From: Pseudomonadota bacterium | GTDB lineage: Bacteria; Pseudomonadota; Gammaproteobacteria; Acidiferrobacterales; UBA6901 | Reading direction: 5' to 3' | DNA length: 38,330 nucleotides | NCBI GenBank assembly: GCA_021783175.1 | Contig: JAJXUF010000025.1 | Coordinates: forward strand, 1-38,330 | Shown: positions 24,761 through 33,451 of the stretch, one piece after another | Numbering within the stretch: the first letter of the stretch is position 1 | Layout of the letters: the number at the start of each line of letters is the position of its first letter | Translations under genes and position numbers: made by a program | Notes under the pieces: generated by a model | Told to the model about the DNA's origin: nothing | Database searches by the model: none | What the model saw: only the letters and a program-made list of their open reading frames with translations

Positions 24761-26971
24761 TCAATGCGTGCGCCGACGCACTTCGGTGATGTTCGGCAAC
24801 TGATCGATCTGCGCAAGAACCTGGCTCAGGCTATCGATATTGGCGATCTCCAGTGTCAGATTCATGTGCGTGATGTGTTGCTGCTTATCGGAAACGGTGT
24901 TAAGCGCAATGACATTGATATGCTGATTGGCAAGCAGCGAAGTAATGTCGCGCAACAGTCCGGGTCGCTCGTAGGCGACGATTTCTATTTCGACTGGATA
25001 GGTGCTGCCTGTGTTCTCGCCCCAGCCGACCTCTATCAGACGCTCATCGTGCTCACCATGATGTCGCAGGGCATTTGGGCAGTCACTGCGATGTACCGTG
25101 ATACCCTGGCCACGCGTGATGAAACCGACAATGGAATCGCCGGGAACCGGATTGCAACAACGTCCCATGCGCGTCAGCAGGTTACCGACTCCCTGTATGG
25201 TTACGCCCTGCTTGGATTGGACAGGCGCTGGCTGGCGCTGGGTCGGGTGGACGGTACTCGCCGCGCCAAGCTCGGCCAGTTCGCGCAGCGAAGCAACGAT
25301 TTGCGCCGGCCGCACGTCGCCGCGCCCGATCGCCGCCAGAAAGTCCTCGACCTTGCTGAAACCCAAGTCGCGCATGAGGTGCTCATAATTGACATCAGCC
25401 AGTCCGAGACGCTGAAGCTCGCGCTCCAGACCTGTGCGTCCAGCAGAAACGCTGCTTTCGTAATTTTGCTGCTTGAACCAGTGCTGGACCTTGGCGCGCG
25501 CCTTGGAGGTATGCAAATAGCCAAGGTGCGGACTCAGCCAATCGCGACTCGGCCCACCCTCCTTGACCGTCAATACTTCCACCTGCTCGCCGGTTTTGAG
25601 CACATGTGTCAACGGCACAATGCGTCCGTTTACCTTGGCACCGCGGCAGCGATGGCCGATATCGGTATGGATATGGTAGGCGAAATCAAGCGGCGTCGAT
25701 CCATGTTGCAGATCGACGATGTTTCCCTTGGGCGTAAAGACATATACCCGTTCGACAAATACCTCGGACTTGAACTGATCGACGAAATCGCTTGCTTCAG
25801 CGATCTCGTCCTTCCACTCCAGCAACTGGCGCAACCACAAAATCTTGCGATCGAATCCGGTGTCGGGCTTGACGCCTTCCTTGTAACGCCAGTGCGCCGC
25901 CACGCCAAGTTCGGACTGCTGATGCATGTCATGGGTGCGTAACTGAACCTCTACCGTCTTTCCCTCAGGACCGACAACAGCCGTATGGATCGAGCGGTAG
26001 TTGTTCTCCTTGGGTGTAGCGATATAGTCGTCGAACTCTCCGGGGATATGACGCCAGAGAGAATGCACCACGCCAAGTGCGGCGTAACAATCGCGGACCT
26101 CGCGCACCAGCACCCTGACGGCACGCACGTCGAATATCTGGCTGAAGTCCTTGCCCTTGCGCTGCATTTTGCGCCAGATGCCGTAGATATGCTTCGGCCT
26201 ACCCGTAACCTGGGCATCGATATCCGAACGCTCCAGCTCCGCCCCCAGTGCCTCGACAAATCGGGCAATGTACTGCTCCCGATCCACTCTGCGTTCGGCA
26301 AGCCAGACGGCTATCTGCCTGTAGGCTTCCGGCTCCAGATAGCGGAATGCCAGGTCCTCCAGCTCCCACTTGAGTTGCCAGATCCCGAGGCGATTGGCGA
26401 GCGGCGCAAAAATGTCCATTGTTTCGCGCGCGATGCGCCGCTGCCTGTCTTCCGTCAATGAGCTGAGCGAACGCATGCTCTGCAACCGATCGGCGAGCTT
26501 GATCAGGACGACACTTACGTCTTCCGCCATGGCAAGCAGCATCTTTCTCAGGCTTTCAGCCTGGGCGTGCTCCCGCCGGCCGCCGGCTGTCGGACCGCGG
26601 AATTCCTGGATCACATCCATCTTGCCGACGCCGTCAACCAACAGGGCAACCCGCCGACCGAAATCTTTTTCGATGGCCTGCAGCTCGAGCAGACCATCAG
26701 CGACGGCACTATGCAGTATCGCCGCGGCAATAGTCTCTCGATCCAGGTGCAGGTCACTCAGAACCCGGGCAACAGCCAAGGCGTGGTGAAAATAGGGCTC
26801 GCCGGAAATAGACGTCTGTCCGACCTGTACGGTCTGAGCCAGCACAGCGGCACGCCGTATGAATTCCAGCTCGTCCGGGTTGAAATTGGCGCGCAGGCTG
26901 TCGAGCCAGCTATCTAGCTCTATGGCGTCTTTGCTGCTGAATCCGGTGTGTTTGCTAGTAACGTTTACCAT
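24761..26971 (-). CDS. relA: GTP pyrophosphokinase RelA
   Basis: A 736-residue long RelA/SpoT homologue that makes (p)ppGpp on starved ribosomes. The N-terminal HD domain is degenerate: where hydrolases have LLHDxVED this protein reads ILHSAVADG (near residues 86-94), so it should be synthetase-only, as in RelA of beta- and gammaproteobacteria. The synthetase domain shows GRPKHIYGIWRKM, DVRAVRVLV, TPKENNYRSIHTAVVG and VEVQLRT. Then follow a TGS domain (YVFTPKGNIVDL), a conserved cysteine region (GRCCNPVPGD, HRSDCPN) and a C-terminal ACT domain (RPGLLRDITSLL). The ATG at 26971 is preferred to an in-frame GTG six bases upstream. A separate SpoT is not in the window. Confidence 0.93.
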   Translation of the reverse strand: MVNVTSKHTGFSSKDAIELDSWLDSLRANFNPDELEFIRRAAVLAQTVQVGQTSISGEPYFHHALAVARVLSDLHLDRETIAAAILHSAVADGLLELQAIEKDFGRRVALLVDGVGKMDVIQEFRGPTAGGRREHAQAESLRKMLLAMAEDVSVVLIKLADRLQSMRSLSSLTEDRQRRIARETMDIFAPLANRLGIWQLKWELEDLAFRYLEPEAYRQIAVWLAERRVDREQYIARFVEALGAELERSDIDAQVTGRPKHIYGIWRKMQRKGKDFSQIFDVRAVRVLVREVRDCYAALGVVHSLWRHIPGEFDDYIATPKENNYRSIHTAVVGPEGKTVEVQLRTHDMHQQSELGVAAHWRYKEGVKPDTGFDRKILWLRQLLEWKDEIAEASDFVDQFKSEVFVERVYVFTPKGNIVDLQHGSTPLDFAYHIHTDIGHRCRGAKVNGRIVPLTHVLKTGEQVEVLTVKEGGPSRDWLSPHLGYLHTSKARAKVQHWFKQQNYESSVSAGRTGLERELQRLGLADVNYEHLMRDLGFSKVEDFLAAIGRGDVRPAQIVASLRELAELGAASTVHPTQRQPAPVQSKQGVTIQGVGNLLTRMGRCCNPVPGDSIVGFITRGQGITVHRSDCPNALRHHGEHDERLIEVGWGENTGSTYPVEIEIVAYERPGLLRDITSLLANQHINVIALNTVSDKQQHITHMNLTLEIANIDSLSQVLAQIDQLPNITEVRRRTH

Positions 26972-27335
26972 GACCACCTGCTGCCCGAAATATCCGATCT
27001 AGCGCTGTGATGGGGTCTAACCTGCCAGAGTCAACGCCCAGACCGGAATGCGCGACGCTGACCTACAGCCATCTGGCTCGGAAATGGGCCATTTAGCCCG
27101 CTCACGCTGACCAACACCGTCTGGCCATCGGGGAAACCGATTTAGAGCGCTTCCAGAGGCGTAGTTCCCTTGCTAAGATGCCACCCCGGTCAGACCGGCA
27201 ATTGGCACCCGCACACCGGGTCTGCGGGACGTTTAACCGGGCAATTACGCATAAATAAATAATATAAATCAATGAGGCCACCGATAATAAACACGATAGG
27301 CAAACCTATCCTTAACCAGCCAGGAGCACTGTAGA
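26972..27335. other. Divergent intergenic region between relA and cytochrome genes
   Basis: This 364-base region must hold the promoters of relA and of the cytochrome c pair. Near the cytochrome side the DNA becomes AT-rich (27249-27300), with a -10-like GATAAT at 27283-27288, but no good -35 was found. No gene or clear operator was recognised. Confidence 0.4.
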
Positions 27336-27671
27336 ATGTTGAAAAGATACCTAACCAGCCTATTGGCCTGCAGTTTACTTTGCGCCGCCTCGATGGCGCT
27401 AGCCGCCGGTGACCCGGCAGCCGGTCACGACAAAGCCTATCACTGCGCCGGTTGCCACGCCGTTCCGGGCTACCGTTACGCGTACCCGAACGTCACCGTC
27501 CCCAAGCTCGGCGGACAGCATGCGGCCTATATCGTCAACGCGCTCAAGGAATATAAGGCCAAAGCGCGCCCCAATCCTACAATGCACGCGAATGCTGCCA
27601 CGTTGAGCGATCAGGATATGGAAGACATCGCCGCGTTTTTTGCCAGTCAGAAAGACCAATCCAGCAATTAA
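27336..27671 (+). CDS. Periplasmic class I cytochrome c, first of a tandem pair
   Basis: A 111-residue protein with a Sec signal ending near ALAAG, followed by a single haem-binding CAGCH at residues 37-41. A C-terminal methionine in NPTMHANAATL is the likely sixth ligand. The fold pattern (PKLGGQHAAYIVNAL, then LSDQDMEDIAAFFASQK) is that of one half of a dihaem cytochrome c4. It should shuttle electrons in the periplasm. AGGAG lies about ten bases before the ATG. The next gene, 18 bases on, is a paralogue with nearly the same C-terminal block. Confidence 0.9.
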   Translation: MLKRYLTSLLACSLLCAASMALAAGDPAAGHDKAYHCAGCHAVPGYRYAYPNVTVPKLGGQHAAYIVNALKEYKAKARPNPTMHANAATLSDQDMEDIAAFFASQKDQSSN

Positions 27672-27689
27672 TCGACTGAGGGTAGAATC

Positions 27690-28031
27690 ATGAAGAAAGC
27701 GATCGTAATGACGGTGATGGGCGCGCTCGCCCTGACCTCCCTCAACGCGTCTGCTGGCGGCAGTGCGGCGGCCGGCAAGGTGAAATCGGCTGTATGCCAA
27801 AGCTGTCACGGAGTTGACGGCAACAGCAGCAACCCCGACTTTCCACGCCTGGCTGGCCAGTATCCGGATTACATCGTGCACGCCCTGACAGATTACAAGT
27901 CGGGCGCGCGCAAGAACGCGATCATGAACGGTTTCGCGGCTAGCCTGTCGCTCCAGGACATGGAGGACATTGCCGCCTATTTTTCGAGCCAGAAGGGGTT
28001 GCATGTTCTTCGCTACCACATGCCGAAATAA
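27690..28031 (+). CDS. Periplasmic class I cytochrome c, second of a tandem pair
   Basis: A 113-residue protein with a Sec signal ending near NASAGG and a haem motif CQSCH at residues 36-40. A later methionine in NAIMNGFAASL is the likely axial ligand. It shares PRLAGQYPDYIVHAL and LSLQDMEDIAAYFSSQK with its upstream neighbour, so the two came from a duplication or from the split of a dihaem cytochrome. It ends with an unusual tail, GLHVLRYHMPK, absent from the other copy. The pair is closed by a strong hairpin 23 bases after the stop. Confidence 0.9.
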   Translation: MKKAIVMTVMGALALTSLNASAGGSAAAGKVKSAVCQSCHGVDGNSSNPDFPRLAGQYPDYIVHALTDYKSGARKNAIMNGFAASLSLQDMEDIAAYFSSQKGLHVLRYHMPK

Positions 28032-28054
28032 CCGCCCAACCCTATTGCAATACG

Positions 28055-28092
28055 AAGAACGGCGATCCTTGGAGGATCGCCGTTCTTGTTTC
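28055..28092 (+). terminator. Long perfect hairpin, likely terminator of the cytochrome pair
   Basis: A perfect 15-bp stem (28055-28069 with 28073-28087) closes a three-base loop, followed by a short GTTTC. The T tract is poor for a textbook intrinsic terminator, but position and stability argue for one. It could also protect the transcript 3' end. Confidence 0.7.
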
Positions 28093-28294
28093 GGCCGGAC
28101 CCGGACTTTGCGATCCATCCGCGGGGTTTGGCCAGACGCGTTTTTTTAACTTGGTGGCAGCACCTTTGCGGCCCGGGATTCGGCTCCCGGACACCGGGGC
28201 CATTCCAGCAGCGCATTTAGCCAACGCCTTGAAGCGGCGCACAAGCACCCGCATTAAAAGGAAAAATCACGCTCACGGAATCGCAGGAACCCGA

Positions 28295-29239
28295 ATGCAA
28301 TACAAGGACTATTACAAGATCATGGGGATTGCGCGGGACGCCACGCAGGATGACGTCAAACGTGCCTATCGAAAGCTAGCGCGCAAATACCATCCGGATG
28401 TAAGCAAAGAGCCCAACGCCGAAGCGCGCTTCAAAGAACTGGGCGAAGCTTACGAAGTCCTGAAAGATCCGGAAAAACGGACCGCCTACGATCGTCTCGG
28501 TTCCGCCTGGCAGTCCGGGCAGGAATTCACGCCCCCGTCGGGCTGGAGTAGCGACGGATTCGAGTCTCGTCGCTCCGCGCACGCGGGGGTATCACCGGAA
28601 CAATTCAGTGATTTCTTCGAATCACTTTTTGGCCACGGATTTCGCGCTGCCGGGGGCGGCGCCGGCGCGCGGCCACATGGGCAAGATGAGCATGCCAAAA
28701 TTCTGATCAGTATTGAGGATGCCTACCACGGCGCGACGCGGGTAATCGAGCTTGCAGTGCCACAGTTCGACAGCCGTGGGAACGTGATCACGCACAAACG
28801 TACACTGCAGGTAAAGATCCCCGCCGGGGTAACCCAGGGACAGCAAATACGCCTGAGCGGCCAAGGCTCTCCGGCAATTGGCGGTGGAGTCAACGGCGAC
28901 CTCTACCTTGAGATCGATCTTCAACCACACCCCTTTTTTCACGCCGAGGGGCGCGATATCCATCTCGACCTGCCGCTCGCACCCTGGGAGGCTGCACTCG
29001 GCGCGCGGCTTACGGTGCCCACGCTGGGCGGGAGAGTAGACGTCAAGATTCCCCCGGGGTCGCAAGCCGGGCAGAAACTCAGGCTGAAGGGGCGCGGTCT
29101 CGGAGGGAAAACCCCCGGGGACCAATATGTCGTACTGCAAATCGTAGTGCCTCCGGCCAATACCGCCTCGGCCCGGGAATTTTACGAGAAAATGCGCCAG
29201 GAGATGGCATTCAACCCACGCAGTCACATGGGGGTGTAG
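28295..29239 (+). CDS. cbpA: DnaJ-like co-chaperone, CbpA type
   Basis: A 314-residue type II J protein. The J domain is at the N-terminus with YHPDVSKE carrying the HPD that stimulates DnaK. A linker rich in Gly/Phe/Ser follows, then the two C-terminal client-binding beta domains (HAKILISIEDAYHGATR, and PLAPWEAALGARLTVPTLGG). The cysteine-rich zinc domain of true DnaJ is missing, as in CbpA. The ATG at 28295 is chosen because MQYKDYYKIMG is the usual beginning and AGGAA lies seven bases upstream; a longer in-frame start is not conserved-looking. No cbpM gene lies next to it. Confidence 0.9.
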   Translation: MQYKDYYKIMGIARDATQDDVKRAYRKLARKYHPDVSKEPNAEARFKELGEAYEVLKDPEKRTAYDRLGSAWQSGQEFTPPSGWSSDGFESRRSAHAGVSPEQFSDFFESLFGHGFRAAGGGAGARPHGQDEHAKILISIEDAYHGATRVIELAVPQFDSRGNVITHKRTLQVKIPAGVTQGQQIRLSGQGSPAIGGGVNGDLYLEIDLQPHPFFHAEGRDIHLDLPLAPWEAALGARLTVPTLGGRVDVKIPPGSQAGQKLRLKGRGLGGKTPGDQYVVLQIVVPPANTASAREFYEKMRQEMAFNPRSHMGV

Positions 29240-29738
29240 CGTGACCGGCATCCTGTCCGTCACCAGTTCGCCCTTGTTCGGCCTGCAGGGATCGGCCACA
29301 CCGGCGGCAAAACTCCCAAGAAACGCTTGTTTCATAAGAAATAATTCCTCGCATTGACCCGCGACTGGCAAAATCAGGGGGTTGGAGTGTGCTTTTGCGA
29401 AAATGATGCCGTTAACGCGCCGATCCACGGGCGTGCCCTCGTCGCTATCCAGGCAACAAGCTTCGCGAAAAATCTCGACATCACGACAGGATCACCGGGA
29501 TCAGGATCCGCTGGCTCCGCCGCACCACGCTGGCGCGCCGCAGGCTGTTAGGGGGTTCATTCCGATCTTGCCGTGCGTAGCCACGAGTTCTGCAACTCTC
29601 GACGTCCGCAGCTCGCCACCCCGGCTTTGTTGCGGAAGAACGCACGGCTGACCCTCCCCAGGGGCTGGCAAGCGCACGGATGCGAGCTATGCTGGGAGAG
29701 AAACTCCTCTGGATTAATGAATAAAAAGGAAACCCTGC
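29240..29738. other. Long stretch without a recognisable gene
   Basis: These 499 bases lie between the CbpA-like gene and the lytic transglycosylase. Several short frames exist on both strands, up to 89 codons, but none shows a known domain together with a good start. The last 30 bases carry the ribosome-binding site of the downstream gene. It may be a decayed gene or a long leader. Confidence 0.4.
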
Positions 29739-30329
29739 GTGTTTCGGCATACCAGCTTGATTCCGGCACTGTGCAGCGCGCTTGTATTGCTGTTATGGAT
29801 GCCATCAGGATTTTGCGCCAACAAGACTCCGGCCGTGGATCCGGTATTGCGCGAGTTGCTGCGCAAGGCGGCCAACGATAAAGACAGCTTCCACGACCGC
29901 TTTGACGCGGAAGTCTGGCTCATGGACATGTCGCAGCGGCTAAAGTCGCGCATTCCCGATGACGCCTTCCGCATCAAGCTGCTGGAGAACGTACACTACG
30001 AAGCGATTCGCGCCGGACTTAAACCTGAGCTGGTGCTGTCCCTCATCCAAGTAGAAAGCAATTTCAATCCTTATGCCATCTCGGTTTCCGATGCACGCGG
30101 CCTGATGCAGGTGATGCCCTTCTGGCTGAAGGAAATTGGCAAGCCGGGCGATAATCTATTTCGTGTGCAAACTAACCTGCGTTATGGCTGCACCATCCTC
30201 AAGTACTATCTTGCACAGGAAAACGGCAATTTGCCCCGCGCCCTCGCCCTCTACAATGGTAGTCCGGGCAGCTACCAATACCCTGCCCGCGTCTACGAGG
30301 CTTTTCAGACCAACTGGCGGCCACAATAG
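29739..30329 (+). CDS. Exported lytic transglycosylase, SLT domain
   Basis: A 196-residue protein with a Sec signal (LCSALVLLLWMPSGFCA, in which the cysteine could also be lipidated) and a single C-terminal transglycosylase domain. The catalytic glutamate is in LIQVESNFNP, followed by SDARGLMQVMP and the ALALYNGSPG segment that shapes the active site. It cleaves peptidoglycan glycan strands. The GTG start at 29739 has AAGGA seven bases upstream. Length fits small single-domain members. It is convergent with acylphosphatase, 24 bases apart. Confidence 0.88.
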   Translation: MFRHTSLIPALCSALVLLLWMPSGFCANKTPAVDPVLRELLRKAANDKDSFHDRFDAEVWLMDMSQRLKSRIPDDAFRIKLLENVHYEAIRAGLKPELVLSLIQVESNFNPYAISVSDARGLMQVMPFWLKEIGKPGDNLFRVQTNLRYGCTILKYYLAQENGNLPRALALYNGSPGSYQYPARVYEAFQTNWRPQ

Positions 30330-30353
30330 GCATTGAGCCACGAAGCAACGACA

Positions 30354-30632
30354 TCAGTAGCGAATGCTGAACCCGCTAAAACCCTGATCTTCGGCAACTT
30401 CACGCACGACAGCCGCAACTCGGGCATTGGGCGGACCCCGGCGGAGCCAAATTTCCAGCTGCGCCACGGCATCGGACGACCCGCAGGCAACAAGCTCCAC
30501 GCCTCCATCTTCTCTGTTGCGCACCCATCCGCTGACGCCGAGCTTATGCGCCTCATGTTGCGTGGCCATCCGGAAAAATACTCCCTGGACGCGCCCTGAG
30601 ACGACAAACTTTGCGCAACACGACATCGTCAT
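30354..30632 (-). CDS. acyP: Acylphosphatase
   Basis: A 92-residue acylphosphatase that hydrolyses acyl phosphates. The substrate loop is [10 protein letters not shown] with the catalytic arginine, and [13 protein letters not shown] supplies the catalytic asparagine. Length matches the family. The start is at ATG 30632 (MTMSCC) or the ATG two codons later. It is convergent with the transglycosylase and divergent from aspartase. The same fold also forms the first domain of HypF in this window. Confidence 0.92.
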   Translation of the reverse strand: MTMSCCAKFVVSGRVQGVFFRMATQHEAHKLGVSGWVRNREDGGVELVACGSSDAVAQLEIWLRRGPPNARVAAVVREVAEDQGFSGFSIRY

Positions 30633-30955
30633 GACTCAACCCCATGGCAGCAAGCTGCTTCGGACAATGCGACCGTTGCCTGCCGCCCCGGCGAACGAAC
30701 GCTTAACGGATGGACTCAACAGAGGCGGCGCCACCAGGCGTGTTGTCGTCGCGACGAGTACCAGTCCGCGGTGTGCGCCGGACTCCAGTATACTGCGGAC
30801 AGAGGACCGGACTGCACCAGTGGTGCACCTACATGACATGCCTTGCTCCGACGAACTGCCTCCAGCCCAAGCATCCCGGCGCTGGGATATAATCCGCGCC
30901 CAAGGGATCACCACATAATTCATGCATCCCGTCAATCGCCTGCCCAGGAGTCCGT
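30633..30955. promoter_or_regulatory. Divergent region upstream of aspartase, with two palindromes
   Basis: This 323-base region contains two adjacent perfect inverted repeats: CAGTATACTG at 30786-30795, and TGCACCA-G-TGGTGCA at 30813-30827. They are candidate operators for the acyP or aspA promoters. No gene was found in the stretch. Confidence 0.45.
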
Positions 30956-32356
30956 ATGACGACGAACATTCGAATGGAAAAAGACAGTCTCGGGGAGTTT
31001 CCAGTGCCCGCTGATGCGTGGTACGGCGTGCAGACTGCACGCGCCGTTGGCAATTTTCCGATTTCCGGACGCCGTGCAGACCGCGACTTCATCATTGCGC
31101 ATGCGCGCATCAAGTATGCGGCAGCACGCGCAAATCTGGCCGCGGGCTGGCTGGACGAAAAGCGGGCGCAAGCGATTCAGGACGCCGCAAAAGCAATCAT
31201 TAACGGCAGCTACCATGAGCAATTCGTGGTCGACCGCTTCCAGGCGGGCGCGGGCACGAGCCACAACATGAACACCAATGAGGTCATCGCGAATCTTGCT
31301 AACGTTGCGCTGGGCGGAAAAAAGGGGGAATACAAACCAATCAACCCCAATGACCACGTCAATATGGGGCAAAGCACAAACGACACGATACCTACTGCGA
31401 TCCGCCTGGCGGCACTCGCCAAACTTCCGCGCCTGAAAGCGGCAATCGAGACGATGGCCGAGGAATACGAACGCCTCGCCAAGCAGGAGACGACCACGAT
31501 CAAGAGCGGTCGCACCCATCTGCAGGACGCCGTTCCGACAACGTTGGGACGGGAATTCAGTGCCTACGCTTGGACCCTGCGCCGCGGTGCCAAGGCACTC
31601 CTCGCCACCCGAGCAGCGCTGTGCGAAATCGGGCTTGGCGGATCTGCGGTAGGGACCGGATTGAATACCAGTCCCGGTTATGTGAAGCGTGTGGCTGGCG
31701 AGCTCGCAGAATTGACGCACGAGCCGATTCGCCAGGCCGACGATTTGAGTGCCCAGATGCAATCGATGGGCGATTTGATGCAATTGTCCAACGCTATTCG
31801 TGCATTGACCCTCGAGCTTACTCGTATCAGCAACGACATGCGGCTCCTCGCCTCCGGACCGCGTACCGGATTCGCCGAAATTGTGCTGCCGCCGGTACAG
31901 CCCGGCTCAAGCATCATGCCAGGTAAAGTCAATCCGGTGATGTTCGAGATGCTCAATCAGGTTTGCTACCAGGTTCTTGGCCAGGACTGCGCAGTCGCCA
32001 TGATGGTTCAGGCCGGACAGCTCGAACTCAACGTGATGATGCCGGCCCTGGCTTCGGCACTGCTCGATGCAATGGATTGGCTTACTAACGCCGTGCAGGC
32101 CGCAACCACTCTCAATCTTAAAGGTCTTACCGCCGACCGTGCCCGTTGTCGTGACTATGCGCATAACAGCGTAGGACTCGCCACTTTGCTCAACACCGCC
32201 ATCGGCTATGCCGCTGCGGCGGAGGTTGCAAAGGAATCCGAACGCAGCCGCCGGCCGGTACGCGACATAGTTGCCGAGCGCGGTCTCATGAGCGCGGAAA
32301 AGTTCGAACGTCTGGTGGAACAAGCCGCAATCCAGGGCAACATCGACAAACCATGA
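30956..32356 (+). CDS. aspA: Aspartate ammonia-lyase (aspartase)
   Basis: A 466-residue member of the aspartase/fumarase superfamily that converts aspartate to fumarate and ammonia. The mobile catalytic loop GSSIMPGKVNP is at residues 317-327. GAGTSHNMNTNEV (98-110) and NDHVNMGQSTND (132-143) are the other conserved blocks. The start EKDSLGEFPVPADAWYGVQT, together with the IANLANVALGG and ISNDMRLLASGP segments, fits AspA better than class II fumarase. AGGAG lies six bases before the ATG. GluQRS follows 33 bases later, probably in the same transcript. Fumarase activity cannot be excluded by sequence alone. Confidence 0.85.
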   Translation: MTTNIRMEKDSLGEFPVPADAWYGVQTARAVGNFPISGRRADRDFIIAHARIKYAAARANLAAGWLDEKRAQAIQDAAKAIINGSYHEQFVVDRFQAGAGTSHNMNTNEVIANLANVALGGKKGEYKPINPNDHVNMGQSTNDTIPTAIRLAALAKLPRLKAAIETMAEEYERLAKQETTTIKSGRTHLQDAVPTTLGREFSAYAWTLRRGAKALLATRAALCEIGLGGSAVGTGLNTSPGYVKRVAGELAELTHEPIRQADDLSAQMQSMGDLMQLSNAIRALTLELTRISNDMRLLASGPRTGFAEIVLPPVQPGSSIMPGKVNPVMFEMLNQVCYQVLGQDCAVAMMVQAGQLELNVMMPALASALLDAMDWLTNAVQAATTLNLKGLTADRARCRDYAHNSVGLATLLNTAIGYAAAAEVAKESERSRRPVRDIVAERGLMSAEKFERLVEQAAIQGNIDKP

Positions 32357-32389
32357 TCTGCATTGGGTAAAGAAACGGCACGCCATGAA

Positions 32390-33334
32390 ATGACCGACCG
32401 GGCCTCGGCGTTGCCGTATCGCGGGCGATTTGCGCCCTCGCCCAGCGGGGCGCTGCACTTCGGTTCGCTGGTGGCGGCGGTTGCGAGTTTTCTGCAGGCC
32501 CGCAGCCGCGGCGGAGAATGGGTAGTACGCATTGAAGATCTTGATCCACCGCGGGCGCTTCCCGGTGCTGCTGACGAAATCCTGCGCACACTCGAAGCTT
32601 TCGGTCTTTTCTGGGATGGACCTGTCATCTACCAAAGCCGACATCAGGCGCAATATCGCGACGTGCTGGATCAGCTTGCGCACCAGGACGCACTCTACCC
32701 GTGCAGCTGCACACGCGCCGAAATCGCCGATTCCAGCGTGCGCGGTATCGACGGACCAGTCTATCCAGGGACCTGCCGAAAAACTTCGGTCGCTTCGCGC
32801 ACAGCGCATGCGCTACGTGTACGCACCGACAATGCTGAAATCGTGATAATCGACCTCATCCAGGGAGAACTGCGCTGGCAGCTGCAGCAGCAAATCGGCG
32901 ATTTCGTCGTGCGTCGGTCGGACGGACTATATGCATACCAGCTTGCCGTCGTCGTGGACGACGCCGCGCAGAAAATAACTGAGGTGGTTCGCGGTGCCGA
33001 CCTGCTGCATTCCACACCCCGCCAAATACATCTCCAGCAGCTACTGGGCCTGCCTACCCCGCGTTACGCACATGTGCCGGTTGCAATAAACGGTTTCGGG
33101 GAAAAGCTGAGCAAGCAGACGCTGGCGTCCGCACTGGATACAAACACACCCGTACCCGTTTTGCACCAGGCGCTGGCGTTTCTCGGCCAGCAGCCGCCAT
33201 TGGAGTTGCACAGCAGTGGTCTCGACGCCTTGTGGCAGTGGGCTATCTCACACTGGCAGGCGCGGATCGTGCCGCGTGCCGCAGCACCCGTCCCGGCGTG
33301 GGCGTACAGGCATCCAGGCGACGTCGACAACTAG
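32390..33334 (+). CDS. gluQ: Glutamyl-Q tRNA(Asp) synthetase
   Basis: A 314-residue truncated relative of glutamyl-tRNA synthetase without the anticodon-binding domain. It glutamylates the queuosine base of tRNA(Asp). The HIGH-like motif is in APSPSGALHFGSL, RIEDLDPPR follows, the zinc site is CSCTRAEI plus YPGTCR, and the KMSKS-like motif is GEKLSKQ. The ATG at 32390 is the natural start; an upstream in-frame TTG would add nine residues. Length is normal. It is tandem with aspA and convergent with the pirin gene. Confidence 0.93.
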   Translation: MTDRASALPYRGRFAPSPSGALHFGSLVAAVASFLQARSRGGEWVVRIEDLDPPRALPGAADEILRTLEAFGLFWDGPVIYQSRHQAQYRDVLDQLAHQDALYPCSCTRAEIADSSVRGIDGPVYPGTCRKTSVASRTAHALRVRTDNAEIVIIDLIQGELRWQLQQQIGDFVVRRSDGLYAYQLAVVVDDAAQKITEVVRGADLLHSTPRQIHLQQLLGLPTPRYAHVPVAINGFGEKLSKQTLASALDTNTPVPVLHQALAFLGQQPPLELHSSGLDALWQWAISHWQARIVPRAAAPVPAWAYRHPGDVDN

Positions 33335-33451
33335 AAGACGTGATTGTCTTGTGCTCCGCTGTAAGCGCCAGGCTGCTCCCGTCGACTGGATTTGGTAATA
33401 CAGGCGTCGACTACGGTAACGCGGCCGCTGGGCTTCGCAGCCTGGCGCAGG

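Noticed and set aside
24761..26971. Possibility that the RelA/SpoT homologue is a bifunctional synthetase-hydrolase
   Set aside because: The HD pair of the hydrolase site is replaced by HS and neighbouring acidic residues are lost, which fits a RelA-type synthetase.
29481..29750. An 89-codon leftward frame in the long gene-free stretch
   Set aside because: Its composition is rich in Arg and Ser, typical of chance frames in GC-rich DNA, and it overlaps the start of the transglycosylase gene.
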